From Cubamyces lactineus (Eukaryota > Basidiomycota > Agaricomycetes > Polyporales > Polyporaceae): a stretch of 64,000 nucleotides of DNA. The position numbers were made by a program, and so were the translations under genes. Location of the stretch: the NCBI GenBank assembly GCA_022376465.1, contig JACDTU010000004.1:992001-1056000 (forward strand). The letters are read 5' to 3'. Shown in pieces: positions 1 through 11,688 of the stretch. Numbering within the stretch: position 1 is the first letter of the stretch; every line of letters starts with the position of its first letter. The notes beneath the pieces were generated by a model. It did not search any database. It was not told where the DNA came from and was given only the letters and a program-made list of their open reading frames with translations.

Positions 1-393
1 CTCACTTCTTTGTATTTGTACACTGTAAAGCAGTGGCCCACTGCGCTCTTCCCCTCCCCAACCACGCTCCTCGAGACATGTCCCTTCCTCAGGCACCTCT
101 CCCTGGAGTTACCGCTGCCCATCCTCACCTTGACCACCGCTTCCGAGCATCAGCTCGAGGTCCTCTCCGTGGCGCGGCCCAGCCCAGAGTTCTTGGACGT
201 TTTGGAAGGACTTCTTCCAAAGCTGCCTAAGCTCCGCTTTGTCAGGGCGCGTGACGTGAAGTGGCTCAGAGGCGGCATGTCTGCTAGAGCGCAGCAGGCG
301 GGTGTCCAAGGCGAGATGTTGGTCTGGAAGCGGAAGCTGGGCAGGAGGGGAATCCAGCTACTTGATGCAGAGTGGAAAGCTGGCGCAGAATGA
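1..393 (+). CDS. F-box/LRR-like protein, C-terminal part (5' cut by window edge)
   Basis: Open in frame from base 1 to a TGA at 391-393, so this is the last exon of a gene that begins outside the window. The 130 residues have leucine-rich spacing (LETCPFLRHLSLELPLP, then LPKLRFVRARDVKWL) like the end of fungal F-box/leucine-rich proteins. The stretch LRFVRARDVKWL resembles LRLVRARHLTSW near the end of the complete F-box-like gene at 2253-3937, so the two are probably paralogues. If so, it would be a substrate adaptor of an SCF-type ubiquitin ligase. The F-box itself would lie upstream and is not visible, so the assignment rests on similarity to the neighbour and on Leu spacing. Confidence 0.5.
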   Translation, partial: LTSLYLYTVKQWPTALFPSPTTLLETCPFLRHLSLELPLPILTLTTASEHQLEVLSVARPSPEFLDVLEGLLPKLPKLRFVRARDVKWLRGGMSARAQQAGVQGEMLVWKRKLGRRGIQLLDAEWKAGAE

Positions 394-861
394 GATATTT
401 CCGCTGCTCCTTCAAGTCACGCTTACCAGGACGGAGTCGTGTTCACCGTGGGCACTGGGGCCGACGCTTGCTATGCTCCCTAATGTATGTATGGTGTGTG
501 TATTTTGGATTGTATGTACAGTATAATGCCAATACCCCGCTCTCACGATCCATCATGTTGCTGGTGTGCAGACTGGTCCAAGAAAGCACCGCATGCTAGT
601 GATAGAAAAGTCCATTATGCATTCAGCTCGGGCCCCGTTGATCAAAGCAATGAGCCACAACGTAATGACCACTCAGTCAAAGTACAGCGAGTCAAAGCTA
701 CTTCAAAGCTGCCTCCAAGTTTCGTAGTCTTAATGGTCCAAGCAACACAATGGCCTTACCTATATAGACCTGCCGTCGTTGCATACGTCGAAGAACACCA
801 ACACCTCTTACGCCCTCTGGAAAGCCCGCCCTTCCAACACTTGCTCACCTCCCGAACCACG
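394..861. other. Intergenic, promoter side of kinase-like gene 1
   Basis: No coding signal. The only recognisable element is a TATA-like stretch at 761-766, about 96 bp before the next start codon. Confidence 0.5.
761..766 (+). promoter_or_regulatory. TATA-like box
   Basis: TATATA on the plus strand, 96 bp upstream of the ATG at 862. Position and sequence fit a core promoter for the kinase-like gene; no transcript start is known. Confidence 0.4.
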
Positions 862-1712
862 ATGGCCCCCCGTAGCAGCATCGACATCACCTTCGACCGC
901 ACTACTCAAAACGCCAAGATGTACCGCCTTTGGTCCGACGCGGGACGGCCGTACGCACGCAACCTCATTGCCAATCTATCTGAACTCCCGCCCTACGGCT
1001 CATGGAGCCTTGGGAAAGACGATTGGAAGGACGACCATCTGAAAGGCAAGGAGAATTGTGGTCGTTTATACCACGGCGAGCTGTCGTGGTATCCCGCGTC
1101 AGGCTCGGAAGTCACGCCTTTGCCCTTTCATGTTGCTGTGAAGTGGATGCGAGGCGAGCGAATGATCGACCAGTTGCGGCACGAAGCCGAGATGTACATG
1201 GGCCCGCTGCGTGGACTCCAGGGACAAGTCGTCCCGGTCTTCTACGGGTTCTTCACGGGCACTATCGAAGGCGTGCACATCGGATGCATCGTCATGGAGT
1301 GGTGTCCGGGCAACGAGTGGGTGACGTTCGGAAAACCTAATCAGAAGGAGCTGTGAGTTGTCTTTACATATCTCGCTCAGACCTCTAGCTCACGGCGCGA
1401 TCCAGAGCTGACCGGTGGGAAGCTGTCCGGCTCCTGCACCGCGCTGGAGTCAAGCACGGACAGCTTTACAAAAGGCGCGACTCACTGCGACTGTGGGAGG
1501 GCCGCCACTTCTTGCGCGCACAGGACGGGAAGCTGCGCATCGTGGACTTTCAGCAGGCCAGAGTGCATACCTGCGCCGGCTCGATGAAGCCGCATGAAGA
1601 CCTGGACGTTCACCTGGACCACAAGTGCAGGGAGCTGTGCTTCGCAGAGATCCATTGGCGTAGGGCGGTTGAAGGGGGCCCAGACTTCAAGACCCCTTGG
1701 CTTCCCTACTGA
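862..1712 (+). CDS. Protein-kinase-like protein lacking HRD Asp (gene 1)
   Basis: Exons 862-1352 and 1406-1712 (265 aa); the GTGAGT...CAG intron closes the frame. The protein has a kinase-like order of motifs: VAVKWMRGER (β3 Lys), RHEAEMY (αC Glu), IVMEWC (hinge-like), then HRAGVKHGQLY at the catalytic loop and RIVDFQQA at the DFG position. The catalytic Asp of HxD is replaced (HGQL) and DFG reads DFQ, so phosphotransfer by the normal mechanism is doubtful and a pseudokinase or non-protein kinase role is likelier. It is short compared with a full kinase domain; both the glycine loop and the C-lobe are reduced. The start was chosen because the motif-containing frame opens with MAPRSS just after a TATA-like box. 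A divergent paralogue lies at 4141-5098 on the other strand. Confidence 0.7.
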
Positions 1713-2252
1713 ATTTACATGGCAGAGGCCATAGTGTACTTCACAGCTGCCTGATGCATCGTGATCGAGAGAGCTTGTACATACGATAGGTTTGAGCGGA
1801 ATTGGCGAGATTGTTGGATACGCAATCCTGGAGACCTTGATAGCTTGCCTTGAGCTTCCTGCCAGTGCCAGACTTATCGACAACGTCTAGCTATGATCCG
1901 GACATCGATGGCATAATAGCCGTGGACTTGGTGATGCCACGGCTAGGATACGTTTTGAGGTATACAAACCCGTTGACGAGAACGTTGCTTTCGCAGGGCA
2001 GATCCTCTAGCCTCTCGCTCATGCGCCATACGGATTGATCGCCTGGCCTGAATATCTCTGGGTATGTTAGACGTCGTTTACAATGAACTCAAAGCGTCAG
2101 AGTGACCAGTCGGATGGTGGATGGCACCGGTTGAGCAGGATGAGTTGACTCAGCAGGGTCGCGCCGCGAGATGACCAGGGTGGCGCAGCTCAACGTTGCG
2201 GCAGCGAACCTCAAACTCTTGCTCGTGCTCGTCGTTCTCTGGTCTGCTTGGA
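1713..2252. other. Intergenic
   Basis: Holds the 3' flank of the kinase-like gene and the promoter of the F-box-like gene. I see no supported gene or repeat. Confidence 0.5.
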
Positions 2253-3937
2253 ATGAACCATACCCTTGACTCACTCCCTGCGGAGCTACTTTACGACATC
2301 GTCTCGAATTTCGATCCAGACACCTTCCACCAGTCCCTTCTCGCCCTTAGCCGTGCAATCCCACGCTCTCCGGTGCCCACATACCTGCTATTTCCCAAGA
2401 TCCATCTTAAACGCGGGGAACAAGTCTTTCAGTTATATTGTCGCCTCCGCAATGCACCTGAGGATGCCGCTCTCGTACAAGAGTTCTCGTTCGAGGACTG
2501 GACCGTGGATGCGGACATATTCGTGAACCTGGTCGCCCTCATGCCCTCTCTGACATACCTCAAGATATTCATTGGGCCAAACTTCGCACCAGAGCATCTG
2601 GAGGAGATATTTCAGAAGCCAAGACCGCAACTACGATATCTATCTATGCGATTCAGACCATAGTAAGCATACCGTTATCTACGCGGAGTGCTTGGCTCAC
2701 CGAATGTCCTGTACAGTGTTCAGAGAGCTACATACTACCAATTCTTGAAGGTCAGCCATATCTGCTGCTGGGATATGCATTCTATAGTATGTGCTCACAT
2801 GCAATACAGGGTGCATACTTCGACTCGACACTCCTCGCCCTATCGAGTTGGCCTTCGCCTACCTTGCTCATATTATCCATCGTACAGGACCCATTAGATC
2901 CTGCGATTGCTCCGACCAACTTCGCACAGCCCCTGGTATTCTTCCGCTTAGACCCACTCTCTACGCTAGCAGCTTCTCCAATGTCCAACAATCTGAAGCA
3001 CCTCCGATTCCGTGTCCCCGGACGCCAAGTTGCCCGCCATGTGCACTCCGCACTTCACTCGTTCCCTGCCCTCCACTTCCTCGATTTGTCGACCTGCAAT
3101 ATCGGCGGCCACGACCTGGCGCAACTATTGGGACATATGCGCCACGTACAGGCTGTGGTGATGGACAGCTGTCCTATCGTGAGTCAGCGGACAGATATTC
3201 AACTCGACGCCGGGGATCCCTTCGTGCAATGGGCGGAATTGGGAGAGGCTATAGCTACGGCAGGATTAGCGCGCGCGGCAGAGCGGGAGAAGAAGCTCAA
3301 AGCATGGACCGAAGCCTTCTACGTCCGGGAGAGCGAGGAAGACGACTCGAAGAAGGGCAAGAAAGCGAAACGCGGACGTAGAGGTTTGGCAACGGCTACG
3401 ATCTCCCTACGAGCGCCGTCCCCGGAGCGCAAAGCGAAGCCCAACCAAGAGTTGCCCCCAGCGCGGGTCCCCAAGCGGAACGAGAGAACTCGCATCTTGC
3501 CACCTCTGCCTGCACTGTCCTCGTTGGCGACAAGTTTTCCTGGTGTGCTCACGACGGAGACGTACGACGCCGTACGCGCCGAATTCGAGCGGGGTTGGGC
3601 CGCAGGGATCACGCGTCTGCGGCTCGTCCGCGCGCGGCATCTGACAAGCTGGCACAACGGCGTGTCGCGCGTCGTACAATTCGCAGAAATGGGCTCGCCA
3701 GAGTGGAAGGAAGAAGAGCTGTTTGGCGAAGAGGGCCTTGTCGGGCTCGTTGACGTCAAGGACGAAACGACATTTCTGCTCGATATAGCCGGGAACGGCG
3801 CCGAGGGCACCGATGGTCCTGCCAGGCGTGGGCATGACTGTCCGTTGCTCTGCATTGCGGGCTCAAAGCCTGACGGACAGCATGTCGAAGGGTGTGGGCA
3901 TAGAATGGGATGGGACACTTACAAAGACGACATCTGA
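2253..3937 (+). CDS. F-box/LRR-like protein
   Basis: Exons 2253-2662, 2717-2750 (34 nt) and 2810-3937 join in frame to 523 aa. The N-terminus has an F-box-type start, LDSLPAELLYDIVSNFDPDT, followed by leucine-rich segments (LMPSLTYLKIF, FPALHFLDLSTC) as in basidiomycete F-box/LRR proteins. From about residue 310 there is a charged, low-complexity insert rich in Lys, Glu and Arg (DDSKKGKKAKRGRRG), then another LRR-like C-terminus (ITRLRLVRARHL). Expected role: substrate-recognition subunit of an SCF ubiquitin ligase, in cytosol or nucleus; the substrate is unknown. The second intron starts GTCAGC, a weaker donor than most here. The gene lies between two kinase-like paralogues and resembles the partial gene at the left edge, suggesting a local expansion. 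Confidence 0.65.
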
Positions 3938-4140
3938 CGACCTGTATGACATTGTCTCGATGTGTACTAGAGGGAATTCGCCGGGAGATATTGTAGCCAT
4001 AGAACCTAGCATATAGTATACCGAAGTCGAGTAGATATAGACATACGTAGAAATAGAAGACACTGCGAGTACGATGAAAAGCGATAGTCGTACACCCACT
4101 TCGAAGCAGACAGGCTCACCGCCTCCACTTTGGAGGGTGG

Positions 4141-5098
4141 CTAGTCGTATATATAGTAGAAGCTGCGTACGAGCTCAGGGTACATCCCGTTGGCCCAACG
4201 GAGTTGCCTACCGTGTCGTTCAGCATCTACGCCAAAACGCGACTCCATCACATCCAGCTCTCCACAGCTCTCGGTCGGCCGAGGGTCACCCTTTGGATCC
4301 ATGGAAAGCGGCACGGAACCTGGACAGATATGGGCTTTCGCTGTCGAGAAGTCGACTATCCTGATCGTTCCGTCTCGCATGGGGATGAAGTGTCGCGGAT
4401 CTAACAGCTGCCCGTGAAATACTCCTGCCTTGTGCAGCTGGGTAGCGGCAATCATTCGTTGGCGACTAAGACAAGTCTCGTCAGTGGAAGCCAAGAAATA
4501 CATGCAGGAGCACGTACTTGAGCTCGCGGACGTCGTCAATAGGGAAGCTTTCACACCACTCGAGTATCATGCATGCCACTGTGGCCGTCTCCACAGTACC
4601 GAGGAAGAAGCCGTAGTATTGAGGCACAGCGACGCCTCTCACTGGGCCGAGCATCTTCTCGTACACCTCGGCCTCTCGTTTGAGGCGTTCAATGCGATCC
4701 TTGCCGGCGACCCACTTGAGCGCGACGTCCACGGGGATAGTTGTGTTCTTGTCCTCTGTCCCTCGTCGCACCATCGTTGCGCGGTAGACACAGTGGGCGC
4801 CGTCATAAGTGAGGATTAAAGGGGCGCCATGGAAGGTCCGTTTCTCTGCTTCGCCCACGATGGCAACTTGCGTGTACGGAAAGAGCTGTGAGGGTTGCGT
4901 GAACGTGTACTTGGTCTGCCAGTTGAACATGACCTCGCAAGTGTTTTTCTGCGTGGGAGGCGTCATTGCGTCGATCGAGAGGTTCGTAGCGGCAGGAATG
5001 TCTGCACTCGAGGGCGGCGGAGGGCCAATATATGTAGAACTCCCCATTGACTCGCATTGACGGAACTGTTGGACCGCAGAGTGTTGGTGTTGGACCAT
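4141..5098 (-). CDS. Protein-kinase-like protein lacking HRD Asp (gene 2)
   Basis: Exons 5098-4518 and 4465-4141 (minus strand) give 301 aa. Motifs match gene 1 in order: VALKWVAGKD (β3 Lys), KREAEVYEKM (αC Glu), MILEWCES (hinge-like), LHKAGVFHGQLLDPRHF (catalytic-loop position) and RIVDFSTAKAH (DFG position). As in gene 1, HGQL lacks the catalytic Asp and DFG reads DFS, while the β3 Lys, αC Glu and first metal-binding Asp are kept. The single intron falls just before the HGQL segment, at the same place as in gene 1, which supports common ancestry. A longer, polar N-terminus (PPPPSSADIPAAT) is specific to this copy. It is transcribed toward the F-box-like gene (tail to tail). Nucleotide binding without normal catalysis is an inference. 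Confidence 0.7.
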
Positions 5099-6704
5099 TG
5101 CTTTGACCTCGTCAAGACATGAGTTATGTCAAAGTCCTCTTTGATGTTCTCGCGTCTTTAGCGACATGTTAGACGATTGGAAAGAGATATAGCGGGAACA
5201 CACCAGATCATTGCATTGAAATTCTACGAATGGTCATCCGAGGTTCTTGGGGCACTCGGCGAAAGCGTTCAGAAAGTAGTGAACAGCATGAAAAGTCCTC
5301 AGACCTTGGACCACAGCGTGCGCAGTGCCCTGCATGTGCCTTCCATAAATACCACGACCAAAGCATCATAATATAATGATCCTAGTATTCTCACCTATAC
5401 CTGCACAATGCGGCAGGCAATCGGCCCTATCGTCCCCATGCTATCGGCTAGGACTGCAAGCACGTATTTGGCTCAAAACCGCGGGTGAGTGTTGCTGCTC
5501 TGTCACGATATATATGTACTCACTATTGAGATGCTATGTTGTAAAAGCGCTATTTGACTTGAACTACATGTTGCACCGGGGATTTTGCCCTGCAAATTGG
5601 ATGAACGCTACTCGGACTCGATCGTGCTGTGTGTCCCCGCGGCTAGCGCTACGATAAACAAAATATGTCATCTCAGGTGCGTGCCAAGAGCGTTGGAGTT
5701 CGCAAACCAGTCAGCTGAGGATGCAACTGCCGGTCGCACATGGTCGAGATAAAGAGCGAGGCTTGCACCGACAGCGAACCAGATGGTTTGCTTCGCGTTG
5801 ACGCCTGTTGACGCCGGCGGATGGCACCTTCCGTCGCAACCACCATGTGCTCCGCTACCACATGCAGCAATAACAACGTCTCTGTGCTTCTTCATGTCGC
5901 CGGCATAGATCTTTCGAGCAATACCAAGCATTCAAACGTACCATCTTGTCAGTGCATGAGCACCAGTCAGGCATACGCATGTGTCTCTCGTCGGACTTAT
6001 CCATGTAGTACGTAGACGCGGTCATCATCATCAGCTTCCCAGCGGATTAGCTTTACTCATCCTGGTCAGGTGAGGATACACATGGGCTGTAAACGACTGA
6101 GCAATATCACATTTGGGCTCCATACACCATCTATGTTCATGAAACTTGCGAAGACGGTCATTCTGTCACTGTCCCGGCGGCACGATCACTATAATCCATA
6201 TATTGCAAGGTACATTCTTTGCTGCCATCTGCGTGCAAACGGAAGGTACGATATATCTATGCCGTTCCATAGGTTCCTGACAGCGGCACTGCAAAGGTAC
6301 TCTTACATTCTCTGAACGTCGTGTCGACTATGTAAAGCCGACGCGACCGTCTCAGATCAACCGGTATCGTAGGTGAACCCAGGGACCGAGGTGATGCAGC
6401 GGGCCCGTTGCACGATCTCCATTGCTAGCTCGCGGCTTCGACGAATGCTTTTGCCGAGCGTCGAGGATGTCCATCACACGACGACGATGTCTTGGCATCT
6501 CCATTGCTTCTGGACAGCATGCTTCCGGGTTCCTTATCCTGCGCTGACAACATGGTCGTCCACTCTTCGGCCATCTGGATTGCGTCAAGAGCCTCGGTCT
6601 CAGCAACTTAAAAGGCATGGAATAACAACTGGCTCGTTGGTCACCGGTCCCCCGTGTTCCAGTCGCACCGTCATTCTCATTGAGCTCCTACCTTGTCGAC
6701 ACCC
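5099..6704. other. Intergenic, 1.6 kb
   Basis: No gene I can support. A minus-strand ORF at 5668-5931 (87 codons, one hydrophobic stretch) is the longest candidate but has no recognisable family or gene structure. The last about 100 bp would hold the protease promoter. Confidence 0.4.
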
Positions 6705-8061
6705 ATGTTCTCCTCCACTGCTCGCGCTGCACTCGTCGCTCTCATCGCTTCTGCGGTGGCCGTTTCTGCGGAGCGCGGCCTGTATCTCAAGGTCTCTGGA
6801 CCTGAGACCGTCGACGGTGTCGACAACCTGAAGGTCACCACTACGCTTACCAACACCGGTGATGAGACCCTCAAGCTCCTCAACGACCCCCGTGGTGCCC
6901 TGCACACGATGCCGGCCAATACCTTCGACATCACCACCGACTCTGGCGAGAAGCCCAGTTTCATCGGTGTCAAGGTCCGTCGGTTTGGCCCAAACTGGTT
7001 TGGAATCAGTGTTAACCCCAGCTATCTCTACAGGTGAAGTACGTGCCCAAGCACGCTGCGAAGAGCACGAACGACAAGTCGTTCACTGTACTCGCGCCTG
7101 GCGACTCCGTTTCTGTCACTCACGATCGTATGTGATCCCCTTTTGTTCTAAGACACCCACCGCTCATTATCACCTCTAGTGTCTGCGGCATACAACTTCA
7201 CCCTCCCTGGCGCCGGCAAGTACACTGTCGAGCCGTCCAACCTCTTCCACTTCGTCGATCCCGAAACGAACGAGCCGGTTGAGATCCGTGCCGACACCGA
7301 GACGCACGTCGCGGCCGTCTCTGGCAAGCTTGCTGTCGTCCGCCCGACTCCTACCCTCACCAAGCGCGAGTCTTACAACGGCTGCTCGTCGTCTGAGAAG
7401 ACTGGCATCAATGCTGCTGCTCCTGCCGCCCAGAGCTACGTCGCTGGCGCCCTCTCGTAAGTGTCCGGCGAAGCACGACAAAATCACGCAAAAGAGACTT
7501 ATGATGCGTTTCATACAGGTATCTCCAGAGCCACACCGCAGCCTCTCCACGCTACACCACCTGGTTCGGCTCGTACACGAGCTCGCGCCACAGCACCGTG
7601 CTCAGCCACTACACTAACATGAACGGCAACGACTACGCGTCGTTCACCTACGACTGCACGTGTGATGAGGCGGACACCTACGCCTATGTCTACCCTGACG
7701 AGTGAGTCCTGAGTCGTTCCATGATACCGATCGGGTCGGATATGCTGACCTCTCAACCGCAGCTTCGGGTACATTTACCTTTGCGGCGCTTTCTGGCAGG
7801 CGCCCACCACCGGCACCGACTCGAAGGGCGGAACCCTTGTTCACGAGGTACGACGCAGTCACTCTTCGCCTCTCGATCAGCAGAAACTGACATACCGCTT
7901 CTGTGCCACAGTCGAGCCACTTCACGCGCAACGCCGGTACTCAGGACTACGTCTACGGCCAGAGTGCCGCGAAGAGCCTGGCTAAGAGCAACCCGTCCGA
8001 GGCGATCATGAACGCCGACAACCATGAGTACTTCGCCGAGAACAACCCTGCTCAGTCCTAA
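6705..8061 (+). CDS. Peptidyl-Lys metalloendopeptidase (M35 aspzincin), secreted
   Basis: Six exons (6705-6974, 7034-7127, 7180-7456, 7519-7701, 7763-7847, 7912-8061) give 352 aa, close to the Grifola-type precursor. Residues 1-22 are a signal peptide. A propeptide runs to a dibasic KR at 183-184, leaving a mature enzyme of about 168 aa that begins ESYNGC. The zinc motif HESSH (302-306) is formed across the exon 5/6 junction, and the aspzincin signature GTQDYVYG follows at 312-319 with Asp315 as third zinc ligand. Family knowledge: these enzymes cleave on the amino side of Lys outside the cell. The conserved cysteines (NGCSS, YDCTCDE, YLCGAF) are present. No key residue is missing. It is tail to tail with the first sphingomyelinase-like gene. 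Confidence 0.95.
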
Positions 8062-8337
8062 ACACGTAGGTCAAGGGGTATAAAGGGGTCTGTGTAGGTC
8101 GTTTCTTCGAATGTATAACATAGGGCAATGTTGTACTATTTGTTGCTCGGAAGTTGGACCGTGTGAGATGTGAGAAATAGTGCTCGTAAATGGTCATCGT
8201 ACCCAGGTTGTTGATATCAATAGGCGTAAATGCATGTGATGAGCGTTGCATATGTGAGGTGACACGTTAGGGTGCAGTACGGGGTAAGAACCAATTCAAG
8301 CGCTCGGTACTACGTCCTTCAACTTGCGACAAGCACC

Positions 8338-11300
8338 CTATTGAACGGTACCGAAGCCGGGGATACAATTCTGCTGAGAGATGGAGGCGCTTGCGCTGCG
8401 CATGTAGCAGATCTTCGCGGTGATGCAGTCCCCAGTGCACGGCTGCGTGCGGACGGAGCTCTTGCCTTGATAGGTATTGAACGTCTGCCGGTGTGGAGGG
8501 GCCAGCGATAAGCCATCAACGATTCCGCGAGGACGCGGGGCTGGTACGTACCGTGACCAGTGCAGGGTCCTTTTCCATAGCTATGAGCCGCAGGGGGCAT
8601 GTCAGCCGGTGTGATACAATCTGGCGGTAGTGGGGCGTACCTTCCGTAACTAGATGCCACCAGGTGGCGTTGAGGGGATCGTTGGGACCCCAGCCAGCGA
8701 CACTTCCGCCGTATGCCTTGCGCGTGCTGTACTCGTATTCATATGTCGGACCAATCATGCTCTGCTTGTCGAGCTGCGGGTAAGAGTTGACGTCACTCTT
8801 CCATCTATGAGAGGGTGGGGGCGTCAGCGATGAAGCCGCACTCTGGAGCTGAATGGGTCCGAGGGTACGAGTGTGCAGAGCACCCCGAACTCAAACTTGC
8901 CAAGCGACTTACGTGTGGGCGTCGAGGATGTCGAACGTCTTCGGGCCAAAAGCGGGCAGAGCAGATCAGTTAGCCATGATATACCGCCTGGAGAAGGGGT
9001 AGATGACGGATATACCTCAGAGTCTACCTCGTAGACGCGGAAGCCAGAATTGAGGTTCCTCGAGGTTGTGAACGAAGGTCCGATCTGCCCGCGAGAATTC
9101 AATCAGAATGATGAGAATATACTGCGACAGCCCTCGGCTCATTTGCACTCACCCATCCCACCGCTTGGGCCGTCCGTGCGCTTATGTTTGTGGCGTTATT
9201 AGCGTAGTAGATCTGGGCGGAAACGATTATATTAATGAAGTGCTTTAGGGCGGCTGTGAAATTGAGATATGCACCATGAGCTGATCTTCGTGCGAATGGC
9301 CCCAGAAAATCGCTGTAGAGGACGGGAGCTTCAGGATGCCCGTGCCATGAAGGATATAGGGACGCCGTACCCTTGATGACGTGCGGCGAGAACCGGTCCA
9401 CGCTAGGAGGTTCGTGAGTTCACGTGATGATACATGGATAGAGGAGCATATCATTCGAAGTGCCTTACATCTGGTAGACTGGAGGTTACCGCAAGGTGTA
9501 AGTCCCAAACGTGAGTCAAAAAAAGTCGACCACCCACATAGGTTCGTCGGGTTTTGTAGCGGTTGGGTGCCGTCCCAACCCGAAAGCACATGACCAAGGA
9601 TCCAGACTGCGATACTAACATCAGATTTAGCTAGCAGTGGCATACGCCATCCGTACCAGCGTCACCAGAGTCTTCTGCATCCTGGAGTTCGTCGGTGAGG
9701 AAGCGAAGCATGCCGAACAAGTCTGGATTCGTCATGTTGATGTAGTTGAAGTAGTTCGCGCTAACACAATGGATTCATAATGTGGCATGCAAATGCTTCG
9801 TGCTAACGCGAGGACATACGTGTACCCTACACTCATTTTAGTTAATTATCCATATGACTAGGGAGAAACATGTTTACATACACATGTCGGTGTTCAGCGA
9901 GATCACCCGGAGACCATCTTGACGCCTGACCATGTACGCCGTATAATGGGATCGAGCGAAGTCAATCGCGGATTGAGAGAGCCAACCCTCATGTTCCCAG
10001 AGCCCCGCGACATGATCATAGTTCCTGGGCTCGTCTATGAGTAATACATCCAGGGCGACTTATTGATGACGGCACTCACCAGCTGAACTGATTTCCCAAC
10101 TCGCCACCGAGGGAGTGAGGAGCATCTTGAGCTCTAGAACTCGGTTATAATCAACTTCGCCAGAAGGGACCACCTTACGCACTCGTTATGCGTGTCGTGA
10201 TTTCCCAGCGCGGGGTACACGGGGCCTGTTTTGATCAACTTCTTGATAAGATCGTACAGAACAGTCTACAAGCAGCATTAGTATGCGCATGCCGAACATG
10301 GACGAAATTGGTTTCCTCCCTACCTCGGTATATAGCACGTAGTCCCTGTGACAGTTCGAAGGTTCAGCACACGCAGTTTTTCGTCCATAATGTACATAGT
10401 GCCCTCACCTTGATAGCTGGTTGTCCGGATCATGAGAGACGAGATCGCCCGTGTACAGCGTGAAGTCGAAGCCAGTGCGTTCTGTCCCAGCAAGCACTGG
10501 AACTGACTTGAGGCCGGCGAGCATCAACGAAAGAGGCGTGTCACTGACAACCCAGTAAGCTATGCATGTGCTACTAGAGGTATGAATCATTTTACCACAA
10601 GTACGCCCCAAACCGCGGAGCTGGGAACACGATCTCATCTGGGGTTTGTTGATTGACCACGTTATCGCGGCAGCACTGATACGAACTACAGTTGGCCTCC
10701 GCGCCATTTGTGTATCCTAAGAAGGTCGTAAGAGACATACTGAGAGACGAAGAACAGGATCATACGAGGATCGAGGTGCAGGTCAGAGAGGTGCAAGACC
10801 TTCAGCCGCTTCCCACTAGGTTTCCTGGCGACGGGCAGCACAACCGGCTTCGGCTTCGCGAACCAATCTGTCAGATTCAATGGTGTCGTGGTTGGAGGGC
10901 ATAGTCCGGAGATGAAGTTGGAACAAATCATCTGTGGAATGAGGCATCAGTGTCCCTTGTGACGCTTTCATGGCGCGGAATGAGTACTTGTCCATCGAGA
11001 CCACCGACGTCTGCGTTCGCGATGACCTGAGTGATTACCCATCCAAGCTGATCGAGGCCGTACGTTGTCGCGCAGTCCTGATCGAAGTTGAAGTGCTCGC
11101 ACACGCGGACAACAAACGTAGGCCCCTCCTCAGGCGCAGCCATCGCGAGGAACTTCCCAACCTGGAGCGCCGCCTGACAGCGCGCGCAATTGTTCGTCCC
11201 GAAGCTTGGGCTACTGGCGATCGACAGGACTTGTTGGAATGCGGACTCCAAGATCTGACCGGAAGACGCTGTCGGCGGCAAGATGTGTGGGTCATGAGTG

Positions 11301-11688
11301 TCGTTCTGCGTCCCACGGAAATCAGATCTTGGACGGAACGCAGTAGGGAAGAGGATCCCGTACCTTTGGAAGTGTCGAAGGATCCGTTAGCTCAAGTGGG
11401 TATATCTCATGCTTGAGACCGACAGCGTTAGTGAGCCGATCTGAACAGAAGACGACTAACTGCTGGGGTACTCACAGAGACAGGGTCAGATATCACAGGC
11501 TGTGGCTGAGCAGAGGTGGCTGTGGGAGAGTTGTAGTAGTGCTTATAGACTGAGGTGGGGAACGCGCCCGGAGCCGTGTAGGCAGAGGGCCCGAGGCCGT
11601 CAATCGTCTCCGACTCTGCGACTGCATAGGCCGAGAAGGCTATAACAAGCAGGGCGAACACCGCGCTCAATCTCTTGAACGAGAGCAT
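8338..11688 (-). CDS. Acid sphingomyelinase-like phosphodiesterase, tandem copy A
   Basis: Twenty-two exons, minus strand: 11688-11476, 11411-11364, 11305-10988, 10931-10766, 10716-10596, 10543-10409, 10345-10324, 10265-10183, 10133-10080, 10024-9882, 9826-9820 (7 nt), 9760-9657, 9606-9538, 9478-9469 (10 nt), 9402-9371, 9312-9275, 9212-9153, 9084-9016, 8938-8913, 8804-8641, 8580-8552, 8484-8338. They close to 685 aa. Signal peptide, then a saposin-B-like domain (NNCARCQAALQ, VCEHFNF, MICSNFISGLC), then the metallophosphoesterase fold: HLSDLHLDPR (~240), TGDLVSHD (~320), GNHD (~361), WILGHV (~473), WGHSHEDQ (~512). All metal-site motifs are intact. The family hydrolyses phosphodiesters of sphingolipids; fungi usually lack sphingomyelin, so the substrate is open. 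The saposin Cys pattern and signal peptide point to an extracellular or vacuolar site. The start ATG lies 44 bp downstream of a TATA box. Confidence 0.9.

Noticed and set aside
11306..11363. Frameshift or pseudogene in sphingomyelinase-like copy A
   Set aside because: The segment that looks two bases short relative to copy B is a 58-nt intron in A and a 60-nt intron in B; removing both restores matching frames.
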